43,365 bases of DNA from AA29 sp041481445 (GTDB lineage Bacteria > Acidobacteriota > Vicinamibacteria > Fen-336), in assembly GCA_041481445.1 (NCBI GenBank), contig JBGPBV010000044.1, positions 1-43,365 of the forward strand, in the 5' to 3' direction. A program made the translations under genes and the position numbers. The notes beneath the pieces were generated by a model. That model searched no databases and was not told the DNA's origin. It worked only from the letters and a program-made list of their open reading frames with translations. The first letter of the stretch is position 1. Each line of letters begins with the position of its first letter. Positions 8,479-15,802 of the stretch are shown one piece after another.

Positions 8479-9904
8479 GGGCGCTCCCCAGGATGAACTC
8501 GCCGACCGAGGTCTCGGCGTAGTAGTCGAGAGAGGCGGCGGCGGCGAAGAGGTCGGCGTGACCTCCGCCCAGCCCGCAGGGGGCGAGCCCCATCGCCGTG
8601 GCCACCAGGTACATCGTCTGGTAGAGGGCGCCGACGTTCTTGAGAATGACGCTGTAGGCCATGGACTGGTACTTGAGCTGGATGCGCTGGAACCGCGCGG
8701 CGATGACGAGGAGCACCTGGGGCGGGGCGGTCAGCTCCGCGGTCACCGCCGCCATCTGGAGGAGCGCGTCGAGGTAGCGGCCGGTCGGCGCGAGCTTCTC
8801 CAGGCGATGCCCGCTCGCGTCGTAGTGATAGAGGCCGGAGTCGAGCCCCTGGCAGCGGTGGATCACCGGGTAGATCTCGAGCTCGTGGAGAGCGCCCCCG
8901 CCCGGATGCGGGCGGAAGCTCACGCCCGCTTTCTCCGCCATCTTCTGGATGCGGGCGGCGCGGAACAAGAACTCGCCGAGCTGATCGGCGTGGATGGGCA
9001 CCTCGCCCTGCTCGCGCACCGAGCGGCGCGCCTCGAGCACGGCGCTGAAGGGACGGTCCTCCCGGGCCAGCCGCTCGAGGTCCGGCCGGTGGAGGGCGAC
9101 GGCCTCCTCCCCCATCGGCGGCTTGACGACGGGCAGCGGCTCGAAACGACCCTGGAACCGGTAGGTGCCCCCGAAGCCGTTCGCATGGCGGCCCAGGCGG
9201 CTGCGCGTGTGGAAGAGCAGGTCGTGGAACTCCCACTGCGCCAGCGCGGGGTCGGAGTCCTCGTGCCGCGGCTGGCCGGGCGCGCTGGCGGCGAGGGCGC
9301 CGGCGTCGGCGAGCAGGATCATGAGACGGCGGGCGGCCGCCTCGTCCAGCGCGGGGACGGCGTCCGAGAGCTCCTTCGACGTGCGCGGCGTGCCCAGCGC
9401 GCCCAGGGCGGCCACCGCCGCCGGCGCGGCGAGCCGGACCCGCGCGTGCCCCAGCGGCGATTCCACGATCAGCCGCTCGCCCTCGCGGCGGAGGCAGGCG
9501 AACCGCGAGAGCACCCACGGCGCCCCCTCCTCCACCCGCCCCGGATCGTGCCGGTAGTACAGCGAGGTGGGCTCGAGGTGCGCGAGGGGCTCCGCCCCCG
9601 CGTGGGCGCTGCGCGCCAGCAGCGCGCAGCGGTCGAGCTGGGCCACGGCGCCGTGGAGGGCGGCGAAGCCGGCCACGCCGTCCGCGGCCACGAGCGCGGC
9701 CAGGCTGCTCAGCGTCGCACCCCCGGAGGCGATCGCGCGCAGGGCCGCGCGCAGGCCCGGGGCCGGCTCCGCGAAGCGCAGGGGCGGCCGGTGGGCCTGG
9801 GGCGGCGTCTGCACGCGCAGGCTCGTCCCGTCCTCCTCGATCGAGGCGCTCTCGATGAGGGCCAGCGTGAACAGCGCGGATTCCTCGGCGGCTTCGACGC
9901 TCAT
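8471..9904 (-). CDS. SagB-family azoline dehydrogenase (FMN)
   Basis: The 477-residue protein has a roughly 200-residue N-terminal helper region and a C-terminal nitroreductase-fold domain of the SagB type. Landmarks are ARRSVREQG at the start of the flavin domain, GGGALHELEIYPV, and near the C terminus LKYQSMAYSVILKNVG (containing the Lys-Tyr pair of azoline oxidases) and GLAPCGLGGG. SagB enzymes oxidise thiazolines or oxazolines made by a YcaO cyclodehydratase to aromatic thiazoles or oxazoles, using FMN. It starts at the ATG at 9904, overlapping the YcaO stop as ATGA, so the two are translationally coupled. This is the only dehydrogenase in the window for two cyclodehydratases. Confidence 0.9.
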   Translation of the reverse strand: MSVEAAEESALFTLALIESASIEEDGTSLRVQTPPQAHRPPLRFAEPAPGLRAALRAIASGGATLSSLAALVAADGVAGFAALHGAVAQLDRCALLARSAHAGAEPLAHLEPTSLYYRHDPGRVEEGAPWVLSRFACLRREGERLIVESPLGHARVRLAAPAAVAALGALGTPRTSKELSDAVPALDEAAARRLMILLADAGALAASAPGQPRHEDSDPALAQWEFHDLLFHTRSRLGRHANGFGGTYRFQGRFEPLPVVKPPMGEEAVALHRPDLERLAREDRPFSAVLEARRSVREQGEVPIHADQLGEFLFRAARIQKMAEKAGVSFRPHPGGGALHELEIYPVIHRCQGLDSGLYHYDASGHRLEKLAPTGRYLDALLQMAAVTAELTAPPQVLLVIAARFQRIQLKYQSMAYSVILKNVGALYQTMYLVATAMGLAPCGLGGGHADLFAAAASLDYYAETSVGEFILGSARA

Positions 9905-12126
9905 ACGAAGCAGGAGATCGGGTTGAGCTCCTCCTCCGGTAGCGCCCGCTCGATCCAGCCCAGCTTCACGGGGACGTCGTACAGGCGGCCGGGAGCCAGG
10001 CGGCGCCAGAAATGGCGCAGCCCCGGCACCACCACGCGGACCACGGGCAGCCCCACGTCCGGCCGCGTCTGGTCGAGGACGAGGACCTCGAGACCGGCAC
10101 GGGCAGCGGCGGCCACGCAGGTCTCCACGTCTCGCCGCACGTCGTCGCTGGCCAGGACCGGGAAGTCCCCGCGCCGCCGGGCCGAGGTCCGGGGATCGGG
10201 CACGAGGTACGGCTGGTTCTCGAAGGTCGCCGATCGCCACCACCGGACCGTCTCCTCGTTGAAGAGGCGGTAGACGGTGGATCCGTCCTCGCCCTCCTCG
10301 CGCACGGAGGGCAGGTACTGGTTGGCCTCCTCCAGCGCGCGCAGCAACGCCACCGACGGGTCGTGGTGGGCGGCGAAGCCGACGATCACGTCCTCCACCG
10401 GCCGCTCCTGCCGGCGCGAGACCACCGCGAAGGTGGGGATCCCGAGATCGGAGCCGAGGTCGAGGGCGTGGAGGTCACGGCGCAGGTCGCGCGCGTAGTG
10501 GCGCTTCATCTCGGTCCAGTAGGGCAGGCTGAAGCTGTCGGCTTCGACCGCGGGCCGGCGCGCGCGGTTGTACCACCAGAGGGCGACGCTGTCCCGCTCC
10601 GCCAGCTCGAGGAAGCCGTACAGGATCGCCTCTTCGAGGGTGTTGCCGGCCGCGCAGCCGTTGCTGTCGCAGCGCGTGAAGAAGCGCCCGGGGTCACGAT
10701 AGCCGTAATAGCAGTACGCGGTCGGCAGGTAGCGGCGCCGTCCGTGCGTGAGGGACCAGGCGGGCGTCCAGGAGACCTCGGCGTCGTCGGGCAGCGGGTC
10801 CGGCACCTCGTGCAGCTCGCTGGCCGCCGTCTCCACCGCCCGCTGGGCGTACTGCCGCTCGCTGAAGAGCGTCAGCTCGGGGACGGAGACCGCGTCCGGC
10901 CCGAGCGCGGCGCGGCTCGACACGATCCGCGGCTCGTCTCCCCAGGCGATGCCGGAGTACCGCTCGAGCGCCTCGCACAACGCGGCCGTGCGCGCCTGGG
11001 TGGCCGTCCGGCCCTTCCCGCCGCTCCGCGCGAGCAGGTTGATGCGGAGCCCGGACAGGCCGTCCGTGGTCACCGGGAAGTAGTGGCCGGCGACGTAGTT
11101 GTGCGCGCGCGGCTCGTCCGGCTCGCGTGGAACCAGCGTCGTGACGACACCGGTCACCTGGCTGACATGGTGCTTGTAGCGCTCGTAGGTCTCCAGGGCC
11201 GAGGACGTGCGCTCCCGACCGTGCGCGGCGCTGGGCCGGACCCGGGATTCCAGGACGACGGGGCCGGGCTCCGCCGCCTTCTCGCCACAGGCCGCGCACT
11301 GGGGGCGCTGGACGAGGACGTGCTGCTCGACCTCGCGGCGCGAGAGATCGAGGGTGAGGATGCGGCCGTCGAGGCTCGAGCCCGGTCCGGCTACCAGCGC
11401 GCGAGCGAGCTCGGTGGCGGCCCACGCCGCCCCCATCCCGACGCTCGAGGGGATCCAGCCGCGGGCCGGGCTCAGGATCGGACGGCCGGTGCGCGCGTAC
11501 AGGTAGTGCTCGACCTGGCGGTTGACGCGCAGCCGCTGCGCGAGGCACTCCCAGCAGCCCGTCAACCCCGGCCGGAAGATCGGACCTACCCACAGGATCG
11601 TCCCCACCGGCTTGGCCAGCGCCCAGGGCCGGCCCTGGGCGAGGGCCTCCCGGTTCACCGCCAAGAGCGCCGGGTCGAGATAGTCGCCGACGACGCGCAC
11701 GCGCAGCGCGCCCTCCGCGGCCACCCGCACTCCCGCGCCCTCGAGCGATCGCCTCAGCGCGGATTCATCGACGTCCAGGCCCTCGACCGCGACCCCGGCG
11801 GCGAGGCCTTCCTGGACCCGCTCGGTCCCCGCTCCTTCGGAGTCCCAGAAGCCGGCCGCCCAGGGGTCGGCGAGGGGCTCGCCCTCCACCAGGCACTGCT
11901 TCGCCTCGAGATGGGCCAGGGCCGCGAACAGGTTCGGGAGCGGCGCGCGGGCGGCGGCGGCGCCGACGATGTCGGCCAGGGAGCGCCGGCCGTCGAGCAG
12001 CGGCCCCAGGGCGGCGTAGGCTTCGCCCTGGAAGACCAGCTCGGTGTGCTCGCTCATCAGGAAGAGCAGCGCGGGCTCGACGACGTTGACGGCGTAGCCT
12101 TGCTTGATTCGGGGGTGGGTGAGCAT
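9901..12126 (-). CDS. Fused E1-like/YcaO cyclodehydratase (copy 1)
   Basis: The 741-residue fusion has an N-terminal leader-peptide-docking/E1-like region with an intact zinc tetrad (GCWECL near residue 193 and QCAACG near 279) and a C-terminal YcaO domain from about residue 360. The ATP/Mg motifs SGGKG, CEALERYSG and EAILYGFLELAERDSVALWW are all present, as is NGCAAGNTLEE. Such proteins bind the leader and phosphorylate core amides to close Cys, Ser or Thr onto the preceding carbonyl, giving azolines. The extreme C terminus is ELNPISCFV; the Pro-x-Pro-x-Pro tail common in azoline-forming YcaO proteins is reduced to one Pro. The ATG at 12126 lacks a good Shine-Dalgarno but lies 15 bases after the preceding YcaO gene, and homology begins near the N terminus. 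Confidence 0.92.
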   Translation of the reverse strand: MLTHPRIKQGYAVNVVEPALLFLMSEHTELVFQGEAYAALGPLLDGRRSLADIVGAAAARAPLPNLFAALAHLEAKQCLVEGEPLADPWAAGFWDSEGAGTERVQEGLAAGVAVEGLDVDESALRRSLEGAGVRVAAEGALRVRVVGDYLDPALLAVNREALAQGRPWALAKPVGTILWVGPIFRPGLTGCWECLAQRLRVNRQVEHYLYARTGRPILSPARGWIPSSVGMGAAWAATELARALVAGPGSSLDGRILTLDLSRREVEQHVLVQRPQCAACGEKAAEPGPVVLESRVRPSAAHGRERTSSALETYERYKHHVSQVTGVVTTLVPREPDEPRAHNYVAGHYFPVTTDGLSGLRINLLARSGGKGRTATQARTAALCEALERYSGIAWGDEPRIVSSRAALGPDAVSVPELTLFSERQYAQRAVETAASELHEVPDPLPDDAEVSWTPAWSLTHGRRRYLPTAYCYYGYRDPGRFFTRCDSNGCAAGNTLEEAILYGFLELAERDSVALWWYNRARRPAVEADSFSLPYWTEMKRHYARDLRRDLHALDLGSDLGIPTFAVVSRRQERPVEDVIVGFAAHHDPSVALLRALEEANQYLPSVREEGEDGSTVYRLFNEETVRWWRSATFENQPYLVPDPRTSARRRGDFPVLASDDVRRDVETCVAAAARAGLEVLVLDQTRPDVGLPVVRVVVPGLRHFWRRLAPGRLYDVPVKLGWIERALPEEELNPISCFV

Positions 12127-12141
12127 GGGGGGGTCAGCGGC

Positions 12142-14391
12142 TCAGAAGAATACCGTATAGGGGTTGAGCTCGTCCGCGGGCAGCGGCCGGGGCAGCCAGC
12201 CCTGGGCGACGGGGATCTCGTAGAGCCGCTTGAAACCGAGCCGGCGCCAGAAGTGGCACAGGCCGGGCACGACCACGCGCACCACGTGCAGGCCCACGTC
12301 GGGCCGCGTCTGGTCGAGCACGAGCACCTCCAGGCCGCGCTCGCGCGCCCGCTCGACGCAGAGACGGACGTCGGCGGCGAGGTCGTCGCTGGAGGGATCG
12401 GGCAGGTCGGCGAGCCGGCGCGGCCGCTGATCGGGGCTCGGCCTCAGGTAGGCCAGCTCCTCGATGCGGGCGGTCGTCCACCAGTGGCGGGCGAGGTCGT
12501 CTCCAAAAAGGTAGATCGTGGAGCCGTCGGGCCGCTGGTAGCCCACGGAGGGCAGGAACTGGTTCACTTCGGTGACCGCCCGCAGCAGCGCCACCCGCGG
12601 GTCGAAGTGGGCGCCGAAGCCGACCAGGACGTCCTGCGTGGGCCCCGTCGTGCGCGCGGAGACGCAGCACAGGGTCGACACGCCGAAGTCGTTGCTGATG
12701 TCGAGCACCCAGAGGTCGCGGCCCATCGCCCGGTAGTGGGCGCGGACGTCGTGGAGGTAGGGGATCTCGAAGCTGTCGAGGTCGACGGCGGCGCGGGGAA
12801 TCCGGTTGTACCACCAGAGGGCGACCGCGTCGCGCTCGACCAGCTCCATGAACCCCTGGAGCAGCGCCTCCTCCAGCGTGTTCCCGGCCGCGCACCCGTT
12901 GGAGTCGGGGATGCACCAGCCGTCCTTGAACTCCGGATGGCCGTAGTAGCAGTAGGCGGTCGGCAGCAGCCGCTCCGTCTCGTGGGTGAGCGACCACAGG
13001 GGCGTCCAGTCCACTTCCGCGCGCTCGTCGAAGGGCTTGGGGACCATCACGTAGCGTGACGGAGGCCCGGAGGACGGCGCCTCGCGGGTCCGGTACTGCT
13101 CCGCGCTGAACCCCATGCAGGCGCCGGGGTGTATGGCCTTCTCCCCGAGATCCATGAAGCGGCCGCGGATCCGGTACTCGTCGCCGGAGTAGATGCCGGA
13201 GAACCGCTCGAGGGCCTCGCACAGGCCGCTGACCTTCGCCTGGATCATGCTGACGCCCTTCCCCCCGGAGAGGCCGCGCAGGCTGTCCTTGAGGAAGACG
13301 ACGCTCTCCACGCCCATGGCGAAGTTGTGGCCGGCCACGAAGGCGGGCGTCAGCTCGGTGTCGTACCGGCCCAGGGCCGGCCGCAGGTCGGTGACGGCGC
13401 CCGTGATCGGGCTGACGTGGTGCTTGTAGCGCTCGAACGTCTCGGTCGGGGTCAGCGTCCGGTGGCCGCCGTCGGCGCGGTAGCGCTTGGTGCCCGCGCT
13501 CAGCACGACCGGCCCCGGGGGCCGCCGCTGGGTGGATCCCTCCCCGCACTCGGGGCACTGCGGCCGCTTCACCAGCACGTGGTCGCGCATGGCGCGGGTC
13601 GTGAGGTCGAAGCTGACGAGGCGTCCGGCGATGCTGGAGGCATCGGGCCGCGCCCGCCAGCGCCTCAGCTCCGTGACCGCCATCTCGAGGGCCAGCTCGA
13701 CCGTGGAGCCGAGCGCGGATCGCGAGCGCCAGACGGAGGCCTTGGGCGCGCGATCCAGGATGTACTTCTCCATCTGGCGATTCGCCCGCACCCGCTGGGA
13801 GAGGCAGCTCCAGCATCCCGTCGTGCCGGGCACGAACAGCGGGCCGACCCAGGACACGAGTCCGACCGGCTTCACCAGCATCCACGGCCGTCCCGCCTTC
13901 AGGGCCTCGCGGTTGAGGTCGGCGAGCTCGGGGCGGAGGTAGTCGTCGGCGAGCACGAGCTCGACGTCGGCCGGGTCGCCGAGGGCGAACCCGCTGCGGC
14001 GGAGGGCCTCACGCATCGGCTCCGCCTCGACGGCGCCGACCGCGCGCACGCCGACGCGACACTCCGTGCCGGCCTGCGGCGGCGGCTCGGACGGGTCTCC
14101 GGCGAGCGCGTCGAACCAGGCCGCTTCGGCGTCGGGCCCCGTGCTGGGGCCTTCGGCCAGGCAGCCGCGAGCCTCGAATTGGCCGAGGGCGAGAAGCACC
14201 TCGTGCCAGGCATGAGGCGCCGCCTCGCGCGCGAGGTCCTCGAGCCCGCGCCGGCCGTCCAGCAAGGGGGCCAGGCGCAGGTAGATTCCACCCTGGAGGA
14301 TCACCTGCCGCGGCTCGTCCAGAAGGAAGAGCTCGCGCGGGGGAAGGGGAACGACTTCGAACGATCGACGCAGTCGGGGCCGGGACAGCAT
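12142..14391 (-). CDS. Fused E1-like/YcaO cyclodehydratase (copy 2)
   Basis: The 749-residue paralogue of the next gene has the same layout: a docking/E1-like part with zinc ligands GCWSCL (near residue 192) and QCPECG (near 279), and a YcaO domain with SGGKG, CEALERFSG, NGCAAGNTLEEA and GFMELVERDAVALWW. All nucleotide-binding residues I can recognise are intact, so it is not a decayed copy. The C terminus is ELNPYTVFF, again without a Pro-x-Pro-x-Pro tail. The ATG at 14391 is preferred; a TTG two codons upstream (14397) is possible and no clear ribosome site precedes either. It is the first modification gene after the precursor, separated by a hairpin. It may act on a different residue class, or form a heterodimer with copy 1; both are inference. 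Confidence 0.92.
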   Translation of the reverse strand: MLSRPRLRRSFEVVPLPPRELFLLDEPRQVILQGGIYLRLAPLLDGRRGLEDLAREAAPHAWHEVLLALGQFEARGCLAEGPSTGPDAEAAWFDALAGDPSEPPPQAGTECRVGVRAVGAVEAEPMREALRRSGFALGDPADVELVLADDYLRPELADLNREALKAGRPWMLVKPVGLVSWVGPLFVPGTTGCWSCLSQRVRANRQMEKYILDRAPKASVWRSRSALGSTVELALEMAVTELRRWRARPDASSIAGRLVSFDLTTRAMRDHVLVKRPQCPECGEGSTQRRPPGPVVLSAGTKRYRADGGHRTLTPTETFERYKHHVSPITGAVTDLRPALGRYDTELTPAFVAGHNFAMGVESVVFLKDSLRGLSGGKGVSMIQAKVSGLCEALERFSGIYSGDEYRIRGRFMDLGEKAIHPGACMGFSAEQYRTREAPSSGPPSRYVMVPKPFDERAEVDWTPLWSLTHETERLLPTAYCYYGHPEFKDGWCIPDSNGCAAGNTLEEALLQGFMELVERDAVALWWYNRIPRAAVDLDSFEIPYLHDVRAHYRAMGRDLWVLDISNDFGVSTLCCVSARTTGPTQDVLVGFGAHFDPRVALLRAVTEVNQFLPSVGYQRPDGSTIYLFGDDLARHWWTTARIEELAYLRPSPDQRPRRLADLPDPSSDDLAADVRLCVERARERGLEVLVLDQTRPDVGLHVVRVVVPGLCHFWRRLGFKRLYEIPVAQGWLPRPLPADELNPYTVFF

Positions 14392-14410
14392 TCGCAAGTA
14401 TTAATCAACG

Positions 14411-14454
14411 AGGGCGCCCAACCCACCGGTCCGAGCATGGGGGCTGGGCGCCCT
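14411..14454 (-). terminator. Hairpin between precursor and modification genes (possible attenuator)
   Basis: Inverted repeats AGGGCGCCCA (14411-14420) and TGGGCGCCCT (14445-14454) are perfect over 10 bp. On the minus-strand transcript the stem extends by a G-U pair and CCC/GGG to about 14 bp. It lies in the 91 bases between the precursor stop and the first YcaO start and is followed on that strand by the AT-rich stretch GTTGATTAATACTT, not a clean T-run. Partial read-through would give much more precursor than enzyme, as is common in RiPP operons. Confidence 0.5.
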
Positions 14455-14482
14455 GCTTGGGAACCGGGGGTCTACTTCTCGA

Positions 14483-14851
14483 TCAGCACGAGCAGCAGGG
14501 GGTGCAGCAGCAGGAGCCGATCGACCAGCCGCCCGCGATCGCCTCGAGGTCCTGATCCGACAGAACGGCCGTCTTCAGGTCCTGCGGGGGCTCCTCGGGG
14601 TAGATGAACCGGATCTTGCCCGACTTCTTGCCGTCGTTCCAGAGCTTGACAGCGCTCTCCGGCGTGGCCTGCGGATTCGGAGCTCCCGGCGGCTCGAGCA
14701 CGACCTGCGCGCCCTCGGCGTCGAGACCGAACTCCTTGAGGACTTTCGCGGGGTCGGCCTTCAGCCGCTTCTTGAGCGCCGGGTTGCCCCAGGACATGAC
14801 CAGAAGGCTACCGTACGCATGCAAGAACTTCTCATTGGAAATCTCAGCCAT
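14483..14851 (-). CDS. NHLP-type TOMM precursor peptide with Cys-rich core
   Basis: This 122-residue gene encodes the cluster's substrate. The leader resembles the nitrile hydratase alpha-subunit family: FLHAYGSLLVMSWGNPALKKR, then ADPAKVLKEFGLD, then FIYPEEPP, ending in LSDQDLEAIAGG at residues 97-108. Cleavage after Gly108 would free a 14-residue core, WSIGSCCCTPCCSC, of which 10 residues (6 Cys, 3 Ser, 1 Thr) could be heterocyclised. The ATG at 14851 is chosen over an upstream start at 14881 because a perfect AAGGAGG (14858-14864) sits 6 bases before it; the leader also begins naturally there. The matching export peptidase is the C39 ABC transporter at 22953-25127. The product is unknown. 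Which residues are modified cannot be read from the sequence. Confidence 0.93.
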   Translation of the reverse strand: MAEISNEKFLHAYGSLLVMSWGNPALKKRLKADPAKVLKEFGLDAEGAQVVLEPPGAPNPQATPESAVKLWNDGKKSGKIRFIYPEEPPQDLKTAVLSDQDLEAIAGGWSIGSCCCTPCCSC

Positions 14852-14890
14852 GCAGATCCTCCTTCGGACTGTTGCCAGCAAAGAGGCATC

Positions 14891-14919
14891 ACTATAGTCA
14901 GACAGATCATAAGGGTCAA
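14891..14919 (-). promoter_or_regulatory. Strong sigma-70-type promoter of the precursor gene
   Basis: Reading the minus strand, TTGACC (14919-14914) and TATAGT (14896-14891) are separated by exactly 17 bases. An A/T-rich block (TAAAATTTTA, 14923-14932) lies just upstream like an UP element. The implied start site is near 14884, giving a short leader of about 33 bases before the ATG. It stands out sharply from the GC-rich surroundings. Confidence 0.75.
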
Positions 14920-15023
14920 GCCTAAAATTTTATGGCCTTGGACAGAATCATCCTCGCGCCTCGGCCTCGTCACGACGGCGTCACAAGTCATTTATTTCAG
15001 TAGTTTACAGTGCATCATTCCAG

Positions 15024-15039
15024 AGTGACCCAAATCACA
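15024..15039. promoter_or_regulatory. CRP/FNR-family-like palindrome
   Basis: The sequence AGTGA-N6-TCACA matches the CRP consensus TGTGA-N6-TCACA at nine of ten positions. It lies between two divergent promoters: about 70 bases upstream of the inferred start site of the 15131 gene and about 105 bases from the precursor -35 box. A regulator of this family would need a helix-turn-helix; the cyclic-nucleotide-fold protein at 18361-18951 has none, so the binding protein would be encoded elsewhere. Confidence 0.4.
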
Positions 15040-15067
15040 TGATCCGTGCGAGTAGCGCAGATCTGCC

Positions 15068-15096
15068 TTGCCTTTTCGCATAGTAGTCAATATGCT
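15068..15096 (+). promoter_or_regulatory. Probable promoter of the coiled-coil/winged-helix gene
   Basis: TTGCCT (15068-15073) and TATGCT (15091-15096) are spaced by 17 bases, 35 bases upstream of the ATG at 15131. Each box matches the sigma-70 consensus at four of six positions. The location in the AT-rich divergent region supports it. Confidence 0.45.
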
Positions 15097-15130
15097 TGCA
15101 CTTAACAACATGATGAGATGGAGGTAGCCG

Positions 15131-15547
15131 ATGCTGACCCCCAAGGTGATCGAAGCCTTGCAGGCAGAGCTGGCGCACCTCCGGATCCGGCGCGAGCAGC
15201 TGGTCGAGCGGATCAACGAACGGATCCGGGCCCTCGAGGAAGTCCTGAGTCCTTCGGAAGATCTGGAGGCTCCGGGAGCGTACACGCTGCCGGGCGCCGA
15301 GCCCGACCCGGATGTGGTCGTGGCCGGTCCCCTGGCCGGGAAGGGACTGCGCGAGTCGATCAAGGTCGTGCTCTCCAACTATCCGACCGGCCTCCTGCCT
15401 GCGGACATTGCGACGCGGCTGAAGGAAATGGGGTTCGCGGCGGGGGGTACCCTGTCGACGGCCAAGCGCGTCTACGGCGAGCTGTACCGGATGCGCCGGA
15501 AGGGGCTCGTGTCCCAGCGCGGCCGACGATATGTCGTTAATAATTAA
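15131..15547 (+). CDS. Small coiled-coil plus winged-helix-like protein, possible cluster regulator
   Basis: The 138-residue protein is not one I recognise by name. Residues 1-45 are a heptad-rich, charged helix (ALQAELAHLRIRREQLVERI and on) that probably dimerises. After a linker, residues 70-138 look like a winged helix: GLRESIKVVLSNYP, GLLPADIATRLKEMG, AKRVYGELYRMRRKGLV, then a basic wing QRGRRYVV. The ATG at 15131 has GGAGG 6 bases upstream. It is divergent from the precursor gene and is the nearest candidate DNA-binding protein, so local control of the cluster is a reasonable inference. The C-terminal basic stretch could also bind RNA or peptide. The last codons lie inside a perfect palindrome. 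Confidence 0.75.
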   Translation: MLTPKVIEALQAELAHLRIRREQLVERINERIRALEEVLSPSEDLEAPGAYTLPGAEPDPDVVVAGPLAGKGLRESIKVVLSNYPTGLLPADIATRLKEMGFAAGGTLSTAKRVYGELYRMRRKGLVSQRGRRYVVNN

Positions 15548-15551
15548 CGAC
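15533..15551. repeat. Perfect 19-bp AT-rich palindrome over the stop codon
   Basis: GTCGTTAAT-A-ATTAACGAC is a perfect palindrome with 9-bp arms. It covers the last four codons and the TAA of the 15131 gene plus four bases. It is AT-rich in a GC-rich genome, has no T-tract after it and so is a better candidate for an operator than a terminator. Confidence 0.6.
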
Positions 15552-15635
15552 TTAATGCCGCGGTTGCCGGTGCGCGACCGAGCGGCAGATTCCCTGGCCT
15601 CCGCCGGGTGAGCCGAGGCATGCACGGCCCCTCTG

Positions 15636-15682
15636 GAGGCAGTACGTTAGTATGCCTCTCATGCGCCCAGGCAGTATGCCTG
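15636..15682. repeat. Two related inverted repeats, GAGGCA/TGCCTC and CAGGCA-GTA-TGCCTG
   Basis: The first repeat has 6-bp arms at 15636-15641 and 15653-15658. The second, at 15668-15682, is a compact palindrome CAGGCAGTATGCCTG. Both share the half-site AGGCA and the GTA element and lie in the 255-base gap before the third radical SAM gene, upstream of its predicted promoter. Paired half-sites with similar sequence suggest a repressor or activator binding region. The rest of the gap shows no gene. Confidence 0.45.
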
Positions 15683-15750
15683 TCTGCCGGTGTGATGCCG
15701 CTCCGTCGCCGAGGCGAGAGGATGATTCGAGCATTTCTTGAGATTCGCCC

Positions 15751-15780
15751 TTGATTCTTTCGCCGGAGAGGCGATAGACT
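15751..15780 (+). promoter_or_regulatory. Probable promoter of the third radical SAM gene
   Basis: TTGATT (15751-15756) and TAGACT (15775-15780) are spaced by 18 bases and end 22 bases before the ATG at 15803. The transcript would have a very short leader containing the GGAGG at 15793-15797. Confidence 0.4.
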
Positions 15781-15802
15781 CCTGCGCCCGGCGGAGGTGC
15801 CA

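Noticed and set aside
10012..13059. Very long plus-strand open frame antisense to the two YcaO genes
   Set aside because: It has no domain sense, is Arg/Gly/Pro/Ala-rich and arises from the high GC content of the YcaO codons on the other strand.
14483..14520. Likeness of the core segment CTPCCSC to the CTLCSC metal claw of nitrile hydratase alpha subunits
   Set aside because: In nitrile hydratase the claw lies upstream of the region that aligns with the leader, whereas here the Cys-rich part follows Gly-Gly; position and the extra Cys make chance likeness more likely.
14604..14897. Plus-strand frame antisense to the precursor gene
   Set aside because: No ribosome site or promoter, and it mirrors the precursor coding sequence.
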